Shown: positions 21,352 through 34,116, counted from the stretch's first letter. The stretch is DNA of 64,000 nt from Isoetes taiwanensis (GCA_021234155.1 JAJEKV010000003.1:10726413-10790412); one strand, 5' to 3'. Numbers and translations: made by a program. Notes: generated by a model from the letters alone, not told the origin.

Positions 21352-22007
21352 CATTCTCTCCAACTTAAAAAAGACAATGTCCTCATTGTCAGTCCATGTC
21401 TGAAGAGTTCCCAAGAGTTCGTCTAGAATCTCAGGATAAGCATCTTCCTCATATAGCATGGGCTTAGAGAAAGTCTTCATTCCCATATAGGGTCTTCAAC
21501 AGGATTAAGTCTTCAACACCTTCATCGTGTGAGTGGTTGTCTTGAATCCTAGAACTTTATTTGTTTACTTAAATTTCTTATGGCCAATCTTGTGTCTAAA
21601 GTTAAGTTTTAAATTAACTTTTGGACTATTAGTGAATAAAAAATCACCAAGCCTTCTCTTTCTCATATAAGATGCCAAGCATCTTAGAGACATCATACAA
21701 CTTCATATCTAAAAGTTGTTCGTAACATAGTCCTTAGAGTAGTAAAGATTTCACTACCCAGTCGACCATCTCATCATGAGACTCGCCAACCAATTTCATA
21801 GACTAACTATGGACAGTTAGTTACAACACCATTGCCAAAGAGATGGTTAGTGTGAATTTCTTGTGAGAAGGTTCTTAATGTCATGTCATCATTGTCATAA
21901 AACTTAGGTTCCATATTTTTATGAATACTTCTTACTTTTAGAGTGTTGAAATATTAAGACTCCGAGTCTCAACACATCAGACAACTCTAGAATTGGCCTT
22001 TAAAGAT

Positions 22008-22562
22008 CATTAGAGGTAATTTGAGATCTCCTTTTGTCCCCATAAGAATCCTCCAATAGAATGAGTACTCTACATCAAACTGCAATTAATGCAGCATTAA
22101 CAACCTCATTGCTGTCGTTTTTTCCCTATAACTTTTGATCTACTCATGAAAATGCTGCGGCGTTTGTTGCATTAGATGCAAAATGAAAAGATCTTTCAAG
22201 TGATATATGGTTATGATGTATTTCAATACAAGCCATATGTGTTAACCTTAAAAAATATGGTTTTTTGCTCTTTTCTTATATACTTACATCCCAAAAGATA
22301 TAACAATGGGTTGTCATTAGAAAGATCTTGAGGAGACGAATCCATTGCCACAAATAGTGTTCGAATCGGAGTTTTTGATCAAAAGTTATGGTAGAAAGAT
22401 GACACTGCAAAAGTTAGTTAGAACTGCATTAATTACTGCTGCCACATAATACTGGAATAAAATACACTGGAGCTCTTCTCTTATTGGACAGTTTAAAAAG
22501 CTGATGTGGCTTTTTAAGCATCCCTTAATGGGACAAAATGAGATCTCAAATTACCTCTAATG
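22008..22562. mobile_element. 555-bp MITE with 33-bp inverted repeats
   Basis: 22008-22040 begins CATTAGAGGTAATTTGAGAT; its reverse complement at 22530-22562 differs at one base of 33. The interior has CTATAACTTTTGATC-type sequence, which I associate with non-autonomous plant DNA elements, and no coding sequence. No clear target duplication. Confidence 0.8.
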
Positions 22563-24004
22563 CATGTTCATATGTGTCTAACATGATGTCAATCCACAAA
22601 TTCCTATATCCTGATAAAACAAAATTTAAATTTTGTTCTTAGGTTGTTCAAGAGTAAACAACATCCTTAAGAGAACCTTGGGTAAATGTTCATCTTGTCC
22701 AATGTCCTCATATGCTTTGCAAATTTTTTTGCAAAGGCATATGCTCTTAGTCTTAACATATTTGTTGCCATCATGCGTTAAAATTTTCCTTAGGTTCTTA
22801 GCTTGAAAGACCATAGGGTTACAATCTTATAACATTTAATAAAGGATAATTTTTCCTTGGATCGCATTCTTGTTAAAATCCCTCTAGGAACTCGTCTTAA
22901 TGATTTTTTTTTGAAAAATCCATAGTGCTTGAAGTACCTATGTGCTTGTTTCCTTAGCAGATTTATAAAAAAAAATCCCATAATGCTTGTTGTTTCATGA
23001 AAGGATCGAACCTCGAAATCGTGAATTCCCATTCTTACTTCTTATCCAACCAAGACAAACTGTTAAGCAATATAAATTTGGAAATTAAGTTTATCTTATG
23101 ATTTACTTTTCTTTATTTTATTTCTTTTTATCTTCTTGATCTTTTGCAGTTAGGGTTTTCATATTCCTATTCCGAATGCCTGATTCTGGAAGTTTCCATT
23201 CCTGGCTGCGTCTGCCCCATGCCGTCGACTGCCACTAGCCCAAGGTACTTCGCCGGCCTGTCCTGAATTTCTGATGTTAAGTGTCGAAATCTTTGTCCTG
23301 AATCGCTTCTGGCTGCTCTAAACTGGCCGAAACCTATTTGTTTTGGAAATCTGGGGTTTCTTGCAAGAGGTCCAAAATTCTTAATTGATTCTTGCCCTAC
23401 AGGGTTCACAGAAACTTTTTGTTTTTGTCACAGAGTATCTTGTGTCACAGAGAAGAATCAAAATTCTTAATCGATTATGCTTATTCTTAATCGAAGTAGT
23501 TCTTGATGAATGTGGTTCTTAATGTTGATTCTTAATCGATTTATGAGCTCTTAATTGCGTCTGAATGCCCTAAACTGGCAGCAACATTGTTCTAGAAGCC
23601 TACTTACAGAGGCGAAGTTCATATTCTGATTCTTTCGTATTTTCTTATTATGCGTAGTTTCGTATTCTGATTCTTTTCCTAATTCTTTAAGACAGATTTC
23701 AAATTTCTTATTCTTATTGTCATTTCTTATTCTTATGTCTTTTTCTTATAATTTCCTCTAAAGTTTCTTCCAGCGGGTTCGTAGATATGGCCACTAATCT
23801 TTGTGTGCACGACCACACAGACTACCAGAATTGTTTATGCCTTTTTCTTGCTTACTTTTAAAAACAATTCCTTAAAATTTCTTGCGTTCCTTTTTATTAC
23901 TCTATTCAGAACATTAATTTTTAGAAGAAAGCAAATGGAAGCAAGATTTGCACCTTCTTTTCCAGTTTCCTTCTTCTTCGTGAAATGCCCTTAGATCTTT
24001 ATTG

Positions 24005-24016
24005 GCTCTGATACCA
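24005..24016 (-). other. Primer-binding site, initiator tRNA-Met type (LARD-like element)
   Basis: GCTCTGATACCA on the plus strand, two bases from the LTR end. Confidence 0.9.
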
Positions 24017-24018
24017 AA

Positions 24019-24209
24019 TGTAATGAACAAGGAACAAGGGAGGCATCCATGAAGAGAGCACAAGTACCTAAACTACATCTCTTATTCCAAGTTAACAAAA
24101 ATGTATAAAATTGTGGTCTTTTGTCCACGTGAATAGACATGAACCAAAAGACATGTACAAAAATATTGTACAAATACATGTATAAACGTATGTCCTAAGG
24201 TTCCTTACA
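24019..24209 (-). repeat. 5' LTR of the non-autonomous element
   Basis: 191 bp, TGTAAGGAACCTTAGGAC to ...TTCATTACA on the element strand. It matches the rearranged copies at 20987-21351. Confidence 0.85.
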
Positions 24210-24254
24210 GATGCAGGATCTATGATCCAACAAATACAACCATAACCATGCAAT

Positions 24255-25345
24255 ATTCCGAGACATGCAAATATGGTCCATGATACATTTCTTTGCACTT
24301 GAGTTAAGCTCATGCCGCCATGCAATTTAGTACATATATTCTAAATCCAGAACAACTCCATACCACAAAATAGAAATAGGGTTGCTATTTTTTGTTGGGG
24401 TGCAATGTTGTGCTGCCACGTGGCAGTCCCCTACACAGCGGAATGGAAGTCGGGTCGACCCATTCCGCGTGACCAGCTGCTTAGGTTTTTTCATAGGGTT
24501 TCTTTAGGGTTAAGACCGCCGCACTTCCTTTTTTCGAGTTTTTGGCTTCTTTGGCGCTGGGATCTTCGCAGGTTCTTTGTAAAAAAGGAGATCTAGAAAC
24601 AGAGATCTCTATAGAGCGTTGTTTAGCAATGTTTTACAGCATTGTTCTTGTAAAAACCATGTTTTTTGGCACTGGATTTGTTCATAGAAATTCCTCTTCA
24701 AGCTCGGGCTTCACAACAGGGGCTCATAATGCAGATTTTCTTCATCCGATCCAACTGGCGCTAAAGTAAGCTGGAAATCCGACGGCCAGATGGGGTCATC
24801 TGGAAACTTGAGTTTTCCCGTATTGCTCTCAACTTCACCGCTGTGGCATGTCTCTTGCCGCATCATCTGTTGGGGATTTTGCAGGTAAAACTATGTCCTT
24901 TCTAAAACTCTAAATTAAAACTCTGTATCTAAAAAAAGGCTGGATCTTTGCAGGTAAAACTCTGTTCTAAAACCAGAGATCTGTTCTTTGGTGTTATGAA
25001 GATCTTTGCAGGTAAAACACAGTGGCAGGAGGATCTCTTTGTAAAGCTTTGCAAAATAAAAATAGCTCCCCTATTTCTATTTTGTAGGGAATGGAGGACC
25101 AACCTCCATTCCCCTATACCACATCCCCCGCATCTGACTCAGAGTCTCGTCATAGCTTCCTGTTGAAGATCTTTAGGATGAGCTATATGCAAAAAACTTC
25201 CTACAATTCGAGGAAAATTTGCATCAAGAATACTGTAAAAACAACATGGGATAACTATGACAATGTTGGCTTGAACTCTTGTCTCATTTTACGTCAGCAT
25301 TCTATAGAGCTTTAACATCAAATTGATCACCAGCACTTTACAAAA
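24255..25345 (+). repeat. Segmental direct duplication, copy 2
   Basis: Matches 20585-20985 before 24365 and after about 25115. The interruption is the insertion at 24366-25115. Confidence 0.85.
24366..25115. mobile_element. ~0.72-0.75-kb insertion with 16-bp inverted repeats
   Basis: CAAAATAGAAATAGGG (24366-24381) is inverted at 25069-25084. ATACCAC occurs on the left (24360-24366) and again near 25116, a possible 7-bp target duplication. The true right end may be after a small hairpin GGAATGGAGG...CCTCCATTCC (25089-25113). The interior has three TTTGCAGGTAAAAC units (24890-25020) and no recognisable protein. Confidence 0.6.
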
Positions 25346-25434
25346 TAATGACATTATTCAATTTCTCCACAAAAAGTCAGTATTAGGGCATGACCATTTA
25401 ATAATCTCTATATGGGTATGTACACATTGCTTAT

Positions 25435-25754
25435 CCCTGACTTCCTGAGGCGGGATTCTATCCTGCCTACAAAGTGTGCATGTATGGCTAAAGTTTTGCC
25501 CAACGGATGTGTGGTGAGTTGGTATAGGCCTAGTAATGCCAAAATAAATGTGCACTTGGTCAGGGGTTCAAACCCTGGCCAGTGTATGTTTAGCTTTGGG
25601 AGTTGGTTACTGGGGTTATACGGCCATGATTCCCGACGTGGTAGAACTTGTGTCTATACGTGTCCTCCACTTTGTCTGCCATATGGCAGCAGGATAAAAT
25701 TGTGTGAGTATGCACCAGTAAAAATTGGCTTCCATGTACACTGGGGCTGGTATA
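25435..25754 (+). mobile_element. tRNA-derived SINE-like repeat, copy 1
   Basis: An A-box-like TGGTGAGTTGGTA (25512-25524) and a B-box GGTTCAAACCC (25565-25575) inside a T-arm-like hairpin GGTCAGGGGTTCAAACCCTGGCC have tRNA spacing. The same unit follows at 25775-26071. Confidence 0.65.
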
Positions 25755-25774
25755 CTGGTTGTTGCCTAAAAATT

Positions 25775-26071
25775 CCCTGACTTCCTGAGGCGGGATTCTA
25801 TCCTGGCTAAAGTTTTGCCCAATGGATGTGTGGTGAGTTGGTATAGGCCTAGTAATGCCAAAATAAATGTGCACTTGGTCAGGGGTTCAAACCCTGGCCA
25901 GTGTATGTTTAGCTTTGGGAGTTGGTTACTGGGATCCCCGACGTGGTAGAACTTGTGTCTATACGTGTCCTCCACTTTGTCTGCCATATGGCAGCAGGAT
26001 AAGCTCCACAATAATTGTGTGAGTATGCACCAGTAAAAATTGGCTTCCATGTACACTGGGGCTGGTATCTA
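25775..26071 (+). mobile_element. tRNA-derived SINE-like repeat, copy 2
   Basis: Near-identical to copy 1, lacking about 21 bases near the start (CCTACAAAGTGTGCATGTAT) and a short piece (GGTTATACGGCCATG) after the B box, but with an extra AGCTCCACAATA. The close head-to-tail arrangement suggests a tandem duplication rather than two insertions. Confidence 0.65.
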
Positions 26072-27860
26072 AAAGTGTATCTTAGTAGATAAAGCAAATC
26101 ATTCTAAAGCTTACATTTGATTGAGTGATAATATTTGCATGCAAAATCATTTGACAATCAAATGCTTCTCTTTTAACAGGCATAATATGGAACCTAAATA
26201 ATACCTTTACACTTATAGATGGAGATAATAAAGGGGTCTGGTGCATATCTTAGTACAAAAGACTATTTTTATAGATGCTCAACCTGAAGAACTCTAACAA
26301 GCAACTGTTTTGACACTCTGTGCTCATGAACTCGAATGTCCATATGATGATGTTTTTCCAAATATAACTTGTGCAAGATTTTGTCAGCTTCAGCTGAAAA
26401 TGGAACATTTCTATTTATAAAAAATAAATAACATAATCATATCATATAAAACCTACAATGGCAATTCTGATAGACGGTGAAATGGGCCCAAAAGATGTTC
26501 TGATATGGATAAATAAAATGGGTCCTAAAGGATTTCTACACACTTTATAAGCTGTGATAATACACAAGGAGTCCAAAAATGAACTATTATGATAAACTAA
26601 TATGAAATCATCTAAAAACCATGGTATATGTGGTTTTTTGTGCATGAATTTATTTGATAGTAGAAAACCACATGCCGTAGTGGTTTGTCAAGACTGATAA
26701 TGGTTTATGGATGGTTATTGATGCTGATTTTTTATAATGTAGTGGTTTATTAAACTAATTGTGGTTTATGAGATAGTTTCATTTATACAATAGTGGTTCA
26801 ACTAGAAAAAGTGCCCAGCGTTGCTGGGCTCTTCTTTGGGATTAAATTCAAAATCAATAATGATATAGTGAGAAAGTCTAGTTGGGCATATACAGTAATT
26901 TGTTGCAATTGAAGTTTAAAATTGTCTTTGTAAAATATTTTATCCATTGAACTTAAAATTGAATATAAATTATGAAGTTTTGGAATAGGAGATTTTTTTC
27001 ATTCATCATGCAAGTGTACCTATGCATTGTTATAAACCCGTGATATCTATGCATTGTTGTAAACCCGTGAATTTGGAACCCGGTGAATGATGTTAGGATG
27101 CTTAAGAAAAGCCTCTTATGTTTGGACAATTGAAAGGGAGATGTCTACGTAAATAATGGAATACATTGACTTTCATTTTTTGTGGATGTTGCAACACCTT
27201 CCCTTTTCCTTTGTGTGTTATTATGCTAATTTACTGTGTTGCCTTTAATAGAAAGTAGTAGGGAAATGGGTTACAAAAGTTCATTGAAATAAGCATGGCC
27301 ATGCAGGCAAGTCTTCGGAGACATCTACATTATATTTCAACTATGATAGCCTACAGTGCTTTTGTCATATTGTCTATGAGATTATCATGAATGATATGTT
27401 CTTCATTCGTTGCCCAGAATCGATGACTATAAAGATTCGTCATGTATTGAAACATGGTGCAAGAATGAGTAAACTGTGGAGATATAATTTATTACATGCG
27501 ATTTAACCAACTATTTTCTTTGTTGGGCTTCAACTGCAAGGGGTCAGAAGGATAAACATATTTCTCTAATGGTAGGAAAAGTAGTTCAACATCCACACAT
27601 CTGTATTTGCAAATGCGTGGCTTCAAGTGCACTTTGGGGATAAACATTATTCTCAAAGATCGTGTGTATTATGGATATAACTTGTATTATGGATTTTGGG
27701 CCGTTAGATGACAGCCATTTAAAAAAAAAGACAATGGTCCAAAAGTCAAGATGCTCTCTAAGAGCATCCCTGCCCTCCATTTCAAGTCCTTTACAAGTCA
27801 TACCTGGCTTGTTTGACTTGAACAAAAATACATGCAACTATAAATAAAACCATGGCGTAT
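26072..27860. other. Intergenic, repeat relics, no gene seen
   Basis: AT-rich. The motif AACTAGAAAAAGTGCCCAGC (26809-26828) with an imperfect inverted GCTGGGC resembles AACTAGAAAAAATGCCCATC at 40530, a dispersed repeat end. About 27500-27660 is a diverged copy of 30545-30700. Confidence 0.45.
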
Positions 27861-27889
27861 TCTCCAAAGAATACTGTTATACCTGCAGA

Positions 27890-28010
27890 TCAAATATCAG
27901 GCCTGAGCCTGGGGAATCGAACCCCAGCAAGTAACCACAGCTCAGCCGAGCATAAGAGAGCTCCAACTAATGGAGCTCCCTTATGCAAGGGGGCCAATGC
28001 CCCACCGAAT
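27890..28010 (-). mobile_element. tRNA-like SINE head
   Basis: On the minus strand CTGGGGTTCGATTCCCCAG (27909-27927) is a perfect tRNA T-arm with B box. Upstream GAGCTCCATTAGTTGGAGCTC (27958-27978) resembles a D-arm. It is not a complete functional tRNA: no matching acceptor stem is seen. Confidence 0.5.
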
Positions 28011-28076
28011 AAACACCTTGTCGAAATATAAACAGGAAAGCAGTGTCCAATTATCAAGCAAACAAATGTCAAATAT

Positions 28077-29763
28077 TTACATTGAAATACCAAAGATACG
28101 AAGCCACATGGCGTAAATAGTTCGATCACAACAACATATAAGTTCATCACACATAACCGGATAACCGGATGCAAGTTCAACACAAAGCTTCTCAATTCCC
28201 CGGTCGGCCCGTGAGCTAGCATGCCCGATGAGCTGATCAAGCCGGGCGATATCTCCGTGTCGAGAGCCCTTGCCAAGCTCATGTGTGTGAGCGCAACACA
28301 TGCAGCTCTGATTCCGGCACACCAAGACGGTCCCATTGCACAGCAGATAAGGCAGAATTTATAGCAACATAGAAGCTTCCTATCTGCCTTCTCAGGATCC
28401 TCAATGAGGCTGCAATCCCGTAGCCCGCATTACCAACCCCGCACAATGCTAGTCACAAATTCCTCAGCAGTAAAGACTTCCTCACTTTCAGGAGGATAAG
28501 CATGCGGGTTTGGATGAGAATCATCAATGGTAGAACTGATGATATCAGGACCAATACTAACAACCACAAAAGCGGTCTCATCCATGGTGTCGCCATTTCC
28601 ATCCATTTCTCAAGAAGACCCTGCACAAATCTGTACCAACCATAAACCAGAGAAATACAACAGCAGATAAATACAAAAGACTATACACTGTACAAGAAGG
28701 AACCACATGAAAGAAATCAACCCACTGCCATGGTGTGGTCCCCTGTGTACACAGGGATATAGTCTGCACCAACATCAGGGATATCCGCCTCAGAGCTAAA
28801 GGTTCTCTCATGCAGATCCTCAAAGTTTGAGTCCCGTTCGCCTCACTGAATGGCATCATCCCAATAGCGCCTTCTACCAGGCCCATTCCTCTCAACAGAA
28901 CAAACCCCGAAGGATAACCAAAGATAATAGTTCTTATGTCGTCAGGCGGCGGCCCGGCCAGGATTAAGCAACACTCTCCATGCTTTGCCGCGACTCTGTG
29001 TTCATTCACATGGGCAGAATTATGAGGAATAATCCAAGAACTACTTAATGTGTATTTTCCAGACCTCAACATCCTGCACAAAGTAAAGGTCAGGCTTGGG
29101 GATAGTCTACGACCCCCATGATACATCACGTAATGGCATGCCTTATTTAAAAGATTCCTATTATCCAAGACACACAACCCTTTAGTATCACCTGCACCCC
29201 ACCTTAAATAAAGATCCTTACCTTTTTCAATCATAGATTCAGAGATATTGTGCATATGACAACTATAGTGAACTTTTCCAAAATCTTTCATACAATATCC
29301 TACCATTCCCTCAAAACAATGCGACCTATTATTTTTCAAAGCTTTGCGGACCAACACCACGCCAAAGGCTTTGGGAGACCAGTTGAAGTCTTTTTGATAG
29401 CATCATTCAAGGCCTTAGGACTTCTCGAATCGACCTCTCAAAACACCACGAACATGTAAGTGATCACCGAGGAGCCCCTTTCCAAGGCTCTTCCCCTGCT
29501 AGACATTTGGAGTCACAAAATCGACAAGGGCATCATAGAAAGATTTGGGAACATCTTGTCCGAAAGGCCTAAAGTAACGAAACATCAATTGAATCCCAAA
29601 GGGCTAGTATCGGCAAAGGGATAGAATCGGCCATGCAATGCGGATGAGCAGCCATAGAGGCCATCGAACCGGATGGAAGATTTGCATGCCCGGCCCTTGC
29701 CCTCCCCGGCCTCCTTCTTAAAGACATCTCAAGCAAATGTAATCGAAAAGAGGTAAAACACAC
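28077..29763 (-). pseudogene. Decayed HUH endonuclease (Rep) gene related to the 37.6-kb copy
   Basis: Read on the minus strand, a basic N-terminal part (SLRRRPGRARAGHA, about 29735) may match the other copy's start. Then DVPKSFYDALVDFV, an in-frame stop, and DHLHVRG, the HUH motif (about 29445). After a frameshift near 29390 comes NWSPKAFGVVLVRKALKNNR, then HCFEGMVGYCMKDFGK (about 29320-29270, with the Tyr and Lys), MHNIS and SLTFTLCRMLRSGKYTLSSS. Another shift follows near GPPPDD. A further open stretch (28400-28250: ASLRILRRQIGSFYVAINSA) is helical like the second reading frame of the complete copy. Each block aligns in order with 37642-39452. It must be inactive. Confidence 0.8.
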
Positions 29764-29960
29764 GGACCGGCGCTAACTCACTGCGGGAAGACGAAATCGA
29801 ACCGTAAGCCCTCGCAGAAGATAAGCCAACATGCCGATCCCTTTCCCCGCCCATCCTCCCGATTTAGCAAGCAGCGCCAAGTGCTGGAGCGCCCGGGAAG
29901 GACGCGCCTCCCCCCGACCTAGGGAAAAAAAAATGGATCTGTATGCGTTCGCAACCCCTG
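29764..29960. promoter_or_regulatory. CpG-rich 5' flank of the decayed Rep gene
   Basis: GC-rich sequence (GCGCCCGGGAAGGACGCGCC, 29890-29909) stands out from AT-rich surroundings and lies just upstream of the Rep relic. It may be its old promoter or 5' UTR. Confidence 0.35.
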
Positions 29961-31300
29961 TCTTTCTCTGGTATTCATACGGTTTGGTATACGAATACCA
30001 CCTATTAACCTTAATAAATCATATGTTACAAAAATACCAAATTTGATTGTTGCAAGATTATAAGTGGCTCAACAATGTTTTTTGACTATGCAAATATATT
30101 TGCATTGTTCTTATTGACTATGTACAATGTCAAAGATGCAGCAATGCTTTTTGCAGCACGGAGCCAAAATGAGTAAAAAAGTGCAAATGTGATGATGAAA
30201 TGGATCCGGCAGAGAAGAGTGTATTGATAGTTGTTCATAAGGTTGTGCAACTTCAAACCATGATTTTATGATGGTAAGCATTTTAATTGGTAGTCAAACA
30301 TTACATAATTTAAAATTTTGGAGATAATTCTAATGGTAGTTGCAATGGCTTATTGCTTTTCCACTGGAGCAACAACTCAGCAAAAATCTTAAGATAACTT
30401 TTATGTTTTAAATCTCCCAAACTTCTGCAGCCATAACTAACAAAGATATAACAAATTCCAATATACACATGAATGTATGAGAATATAAATGCTTCGGGTT
30501 CATAAAATAGAACCATAAAATAGAATATGATTTTTTACCTGTAGTTTGACCAGCTTATTTCTTTCTTTGGGCTTCAAGAGCAAGAGGTGATGTGGATAAG
30601 CATATTTTTGTAATGGTAGTAAAAGTAGCTCAATATCCACAAATCTGTTTGTGAAATTGTGCGGCTTCAAGCCATGGATAAATATTATTCTCAAATGTGT
30701 AGGAAGAAATGGCTCATCAACATATTTGATTATGCAAATGTACCTGATACACCGATCCCACTACTCCTATATTGATTGTGTACAATGTTAAAGATGTGGC
30801 AAGGTGCAGCAAAATGCTTCAAAAATGGCAAAGAGGTTCAACAAATAAATTGATGATCTGGTGGAAGTAAATTAAACGGATTTGGTTCAAGTACTTCTTC
30901 CAGTAATCCTTCAATCCAAAGCACATAATCCTCTAAAACGCTTGAATGCTACAATTTAATAACATCTACTTAAACAACTTTGCCCCATCCCTGAATGGAA
31001 AAAAGGCTGGAAAAAGGCTGCAAAAATAGCAATGCAGCAAACAGTAAAAGATAGATCCTTCTAAATTTATTTTATAGGTAATCTTGCGTCACTTGCTCTA
31101 TAAAACACCTTAGGACAAAGAAGTGGCTAGTAAAGTGTTGGATTTTGTCCACTGAAGATATTATAATACATCTGCACGTCTGCTTCGTGCCATACTGCAA
31201 AAGTTCATTTTGTTAACATTGGTTAGCCCTAACATTGGTTAAGGAGTGTGTGTTTCTCTTTTGTTTTTTGCCAGATCTGGATAGCACTCAGAATAGTTTC
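29961..31300. other. Intergenic, diverged repeat
   Basis: AT-rich, no gene. 30545-30700 resembles 27500-27660 (GGGCTTCAA, GGATAAGCATATTT, TAATGGTAG, CACAAATCTG, GGCTTCAAGC). The two lie either side of the Rep relic. Confidence 0.5.
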
Positions 31301-31309
31301 ATGTGTAAA

Positions 31310-32015
31310 GCCATGCCATGTTAGTATGCATTCAATGGGGTTCATCTCACACCCAAAAGATGAGACCTTTAGATCTAGTTTTTTCAATCCATGTGCAGAC
31401 AAAAAATAACAAACAATTTTGTACCTCCTCCATGTTGTTAACTGGCATATGCATTTGCAAGTGACATTATCTCATGTATTGTAGTCTATGGAGACTGGTC
31501 TACTATCAGAGTTAATTCAACATGCTTCTCCGTTGTATTCATCTCTGGGTGAATAACCTGCAAGTATTCTAGACAATATATTGTTTCATTTAGTTGAAGG
31601 CTTCCTGTTCCATTTAGTTGAAGGTTTCTGAAGGTCCTTACAGCTAGTGAAATAACTTCCATTTTGCCATGTCAATATGCATTCAATGGGGTTCATCCTG
31701 CACCCAAAAGATAAGACCTTCAAATGCCGTTTTTTCAATCCATGTGGACAAAAAATAACAAACAATTTTGTACCTCTCCATGTTGTTTGGTAACAGGGTC
31801 ATAAATCTAACTGCCATATGCATTTGCAAGTGACATTATCTCATGTATTGTAGTCTATGGAGACTGGTCTTAACTATCAGAGTTAATTCAACATGCTTCT
31901 CCGTTGTATTCATCTCTGGGTGAATAACCTGCAAGTATTCTAGACAATATATTATTCCATTTAGTTGAAGGCTTCCGGAAGACCTTCAGCTGGTGAAATA
32001 ACTTCCATTTGGACC
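31310..32015 (+). repeat. Tandem duplication, two ~350-bp units
   Basis: From CCATGT(T/C)A..ATGCATTCAATGGGGTTC through TTCATCTCTGGGTGAATAACC to GTGAAATAACTTCCATTT, the unit at about 31316-31665 is repeated at about 31668-32012 with small indels. Confidence 0.85.
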
Positions 32016-34110
32016 TGCATTTGATGAATTATTGACCCATGCAAATGCTGCAACCAACTTAAGATAATCAACAAGCTTCAAGAGTTTCTTCACGGTGATC
32101 TTATGTAAGAAGACTGTCACTAAAATCAGAGCATAAATATTAGAAAACAAAACGCTATATTTAAGCATACATACACCAACACGGGCACCCAATGAATTCG
32201 TTTAAAATTAGACTTTAAAGGGAAAAACTTCGTTGAAAAAACTGCCTTTTAAAGAGATTCTACCAGCCATAACATTCAAATCCTGAAGCAAGTTCCCAAT
32301 ATGATTTGCATTCCAAGGGCTCTGATACTGATCTCTTAAGGCAAGATCAGTAACTTATATATGCCACTCACTCTACTATATGAAGTTGTTTTGGTTATCA
32401 ATTTTGAAAAAGAAGTCCCATTGTTTGCAACATTCTAGGCCTTTTCTAAATCTAACTATCTAAATCTTGCATTCGATGGTGCCTCTGCAACAAGTTACTT
32501 GGTTTTTTGCTCATCATGTTACTGGAACCAACATCAATGGTGGATCTTATATTGTCATAAGAGCCATCTTAATCAAGATGAACAAAGCATGGGCTTTCAG
32601 ACCTGAAGAAATTGAAGGCATATATAAGACATATATGGCGCTGAAGGCAGAGACTTCCTTCAAGGGCTTGTAAAAGAACAAATTAATACTTTCATATTTA
32701 TTGTACAAAGCAATCATAGGCCTCCCCTATATTATTGGATTGTAATGCTTGATGTTATCATTTCAGGCAGCCAGTTAATGTCATTTTTATAGTACAATGT
32801 ATGGCAGCACAAACAGTGGGCACATGCGAAAACCAAGTTCACCCAAAAGCCAAACATGATGGCCCAGATACACACAGTAAACAACATAGCTAGACATCGG
32901 GACTGCTATGTCTACTATATTGTTCCAATTATATATCACAAGATCATTTCCTTCCGGATTCCTTCATTCAAGGCCATGTACATTACTGGAACCTCATAAT
33001 CTATTCTAAACGCAGCACCATTTCTTCAGCTCAATTTCTCTCAATTCTCTTTACAAAGACTAACGGTGGATTCTTTGTAGAATCATTTCCTGTTAGTTAG
33101 GAAAATTTTAGTTTCAACTGATTTTGACAATCAGAATGACAACTTAAGAAAAATGCACTCTGGTCGTGAACAAAAAGTTTCGAGTATTTCTCATCTAAGG
33201 TCTATAGGAATATTAGGAATATCAATGCCTTGTGTCTGCTGATTAATAGTCAACATGCAATCATTTATGCTGTGCAATAAACTGGACTGCTAAGCTCTAT
33301 ATCCAGCCTAGTTTTTTTTAAGGAGCAGAAAGAGCTCCATGATATGGACTTAATGTATTCTACATGGATTGACAAACAAAATGATCAAAAGGAAACAATT
33401 TGAAATATTTTTCACATACCTCTACTCTAGAGGATGCTTTGAGGAATGAACGTCTTAATTACACCTAGACATATGCAAAGAGAAAGATTAACAGAAAATA
33501 ACAGAAAATATAGAAGAAGCTCAAGTTGCAGAAGAACAAATGAAAGCACACTGTCTCTGCAACAAACTTGAAGATTACAGACATATATCATTTCTTACCT
33601 AATGTCTGAAAACCGCAATAGTCTGCCCTTTGCTGCAAAGGTATATTCATGCCATGATTCCAAAAGCTGATACACTATTTGATGAGCTTATGTGAAATAG
33701 AAATTCTAATATTTGCCAGCATTGGTCTAGATTATGGGCACAAATCGTCCTGCAAGAAACCAGAAACCCTCATTATTAACCAGAAACCTAATTCACAAAC
33801 TACCTCTGGAAATTCACATGCTCTAAAACCGTCAGAATCTGCTTACTTTGCATTTGCCAAAATGCCGAAGAAGTGAAACCGATTGCTTGCTTGCTGTCAC
33901 TATCATTTGCCGCTGTTGTTTGCTTGCTGCAGCTTGCTTGCTTCGTGCCTTTTTCCATGCGCCAGGAAACTGTCATAAGTAGAAAGAAATCTTGGATCGA
34001 ATTGGTAAACCAAATAGACCATAAACAAGGTTGTTGCCATGAATAAGCTAGGGATCTTGGGTTACTATCCGCGTAAGGCAAAGCAGATGCCGGATTTAAC
34101 ATTATAATTT
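32016..34110. other. Intergenic, no gene seen
   Basis: Small frames such as 32467-32673 have no recognised domain. No element ends noted. Confidence 0.45.
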
Positions 34111-34116
34111 TTTTCA

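Larger units (their letters stand above)
21352..24018 (-). mobile_element. Internal region of a non-autonomous LTR retroelement
   Basis: On the element strand it lies between the primer site at 24016 and a purine run TAAGTTGGAGAGA (about 21352-21366) next to the 3' LTR. At about 2.7 kb it has no gag or pol motifs; its longest frames (22790-23032, 23167-23409) are unrecognisable. The last part (PEILDELLGTLQTWTDNED) might be a coding remnant. The layout fits a LARD-type element. It carries a nested inverted-repeat insertion. Confidence 0.7.

Noticed and set aside
27898-27990. Functional tRNA gene on the minus strand
   Set aside because: The T-arm is perfect but the acceptor stem and anticodon arm cannot be folded; a SINE head is more likely.
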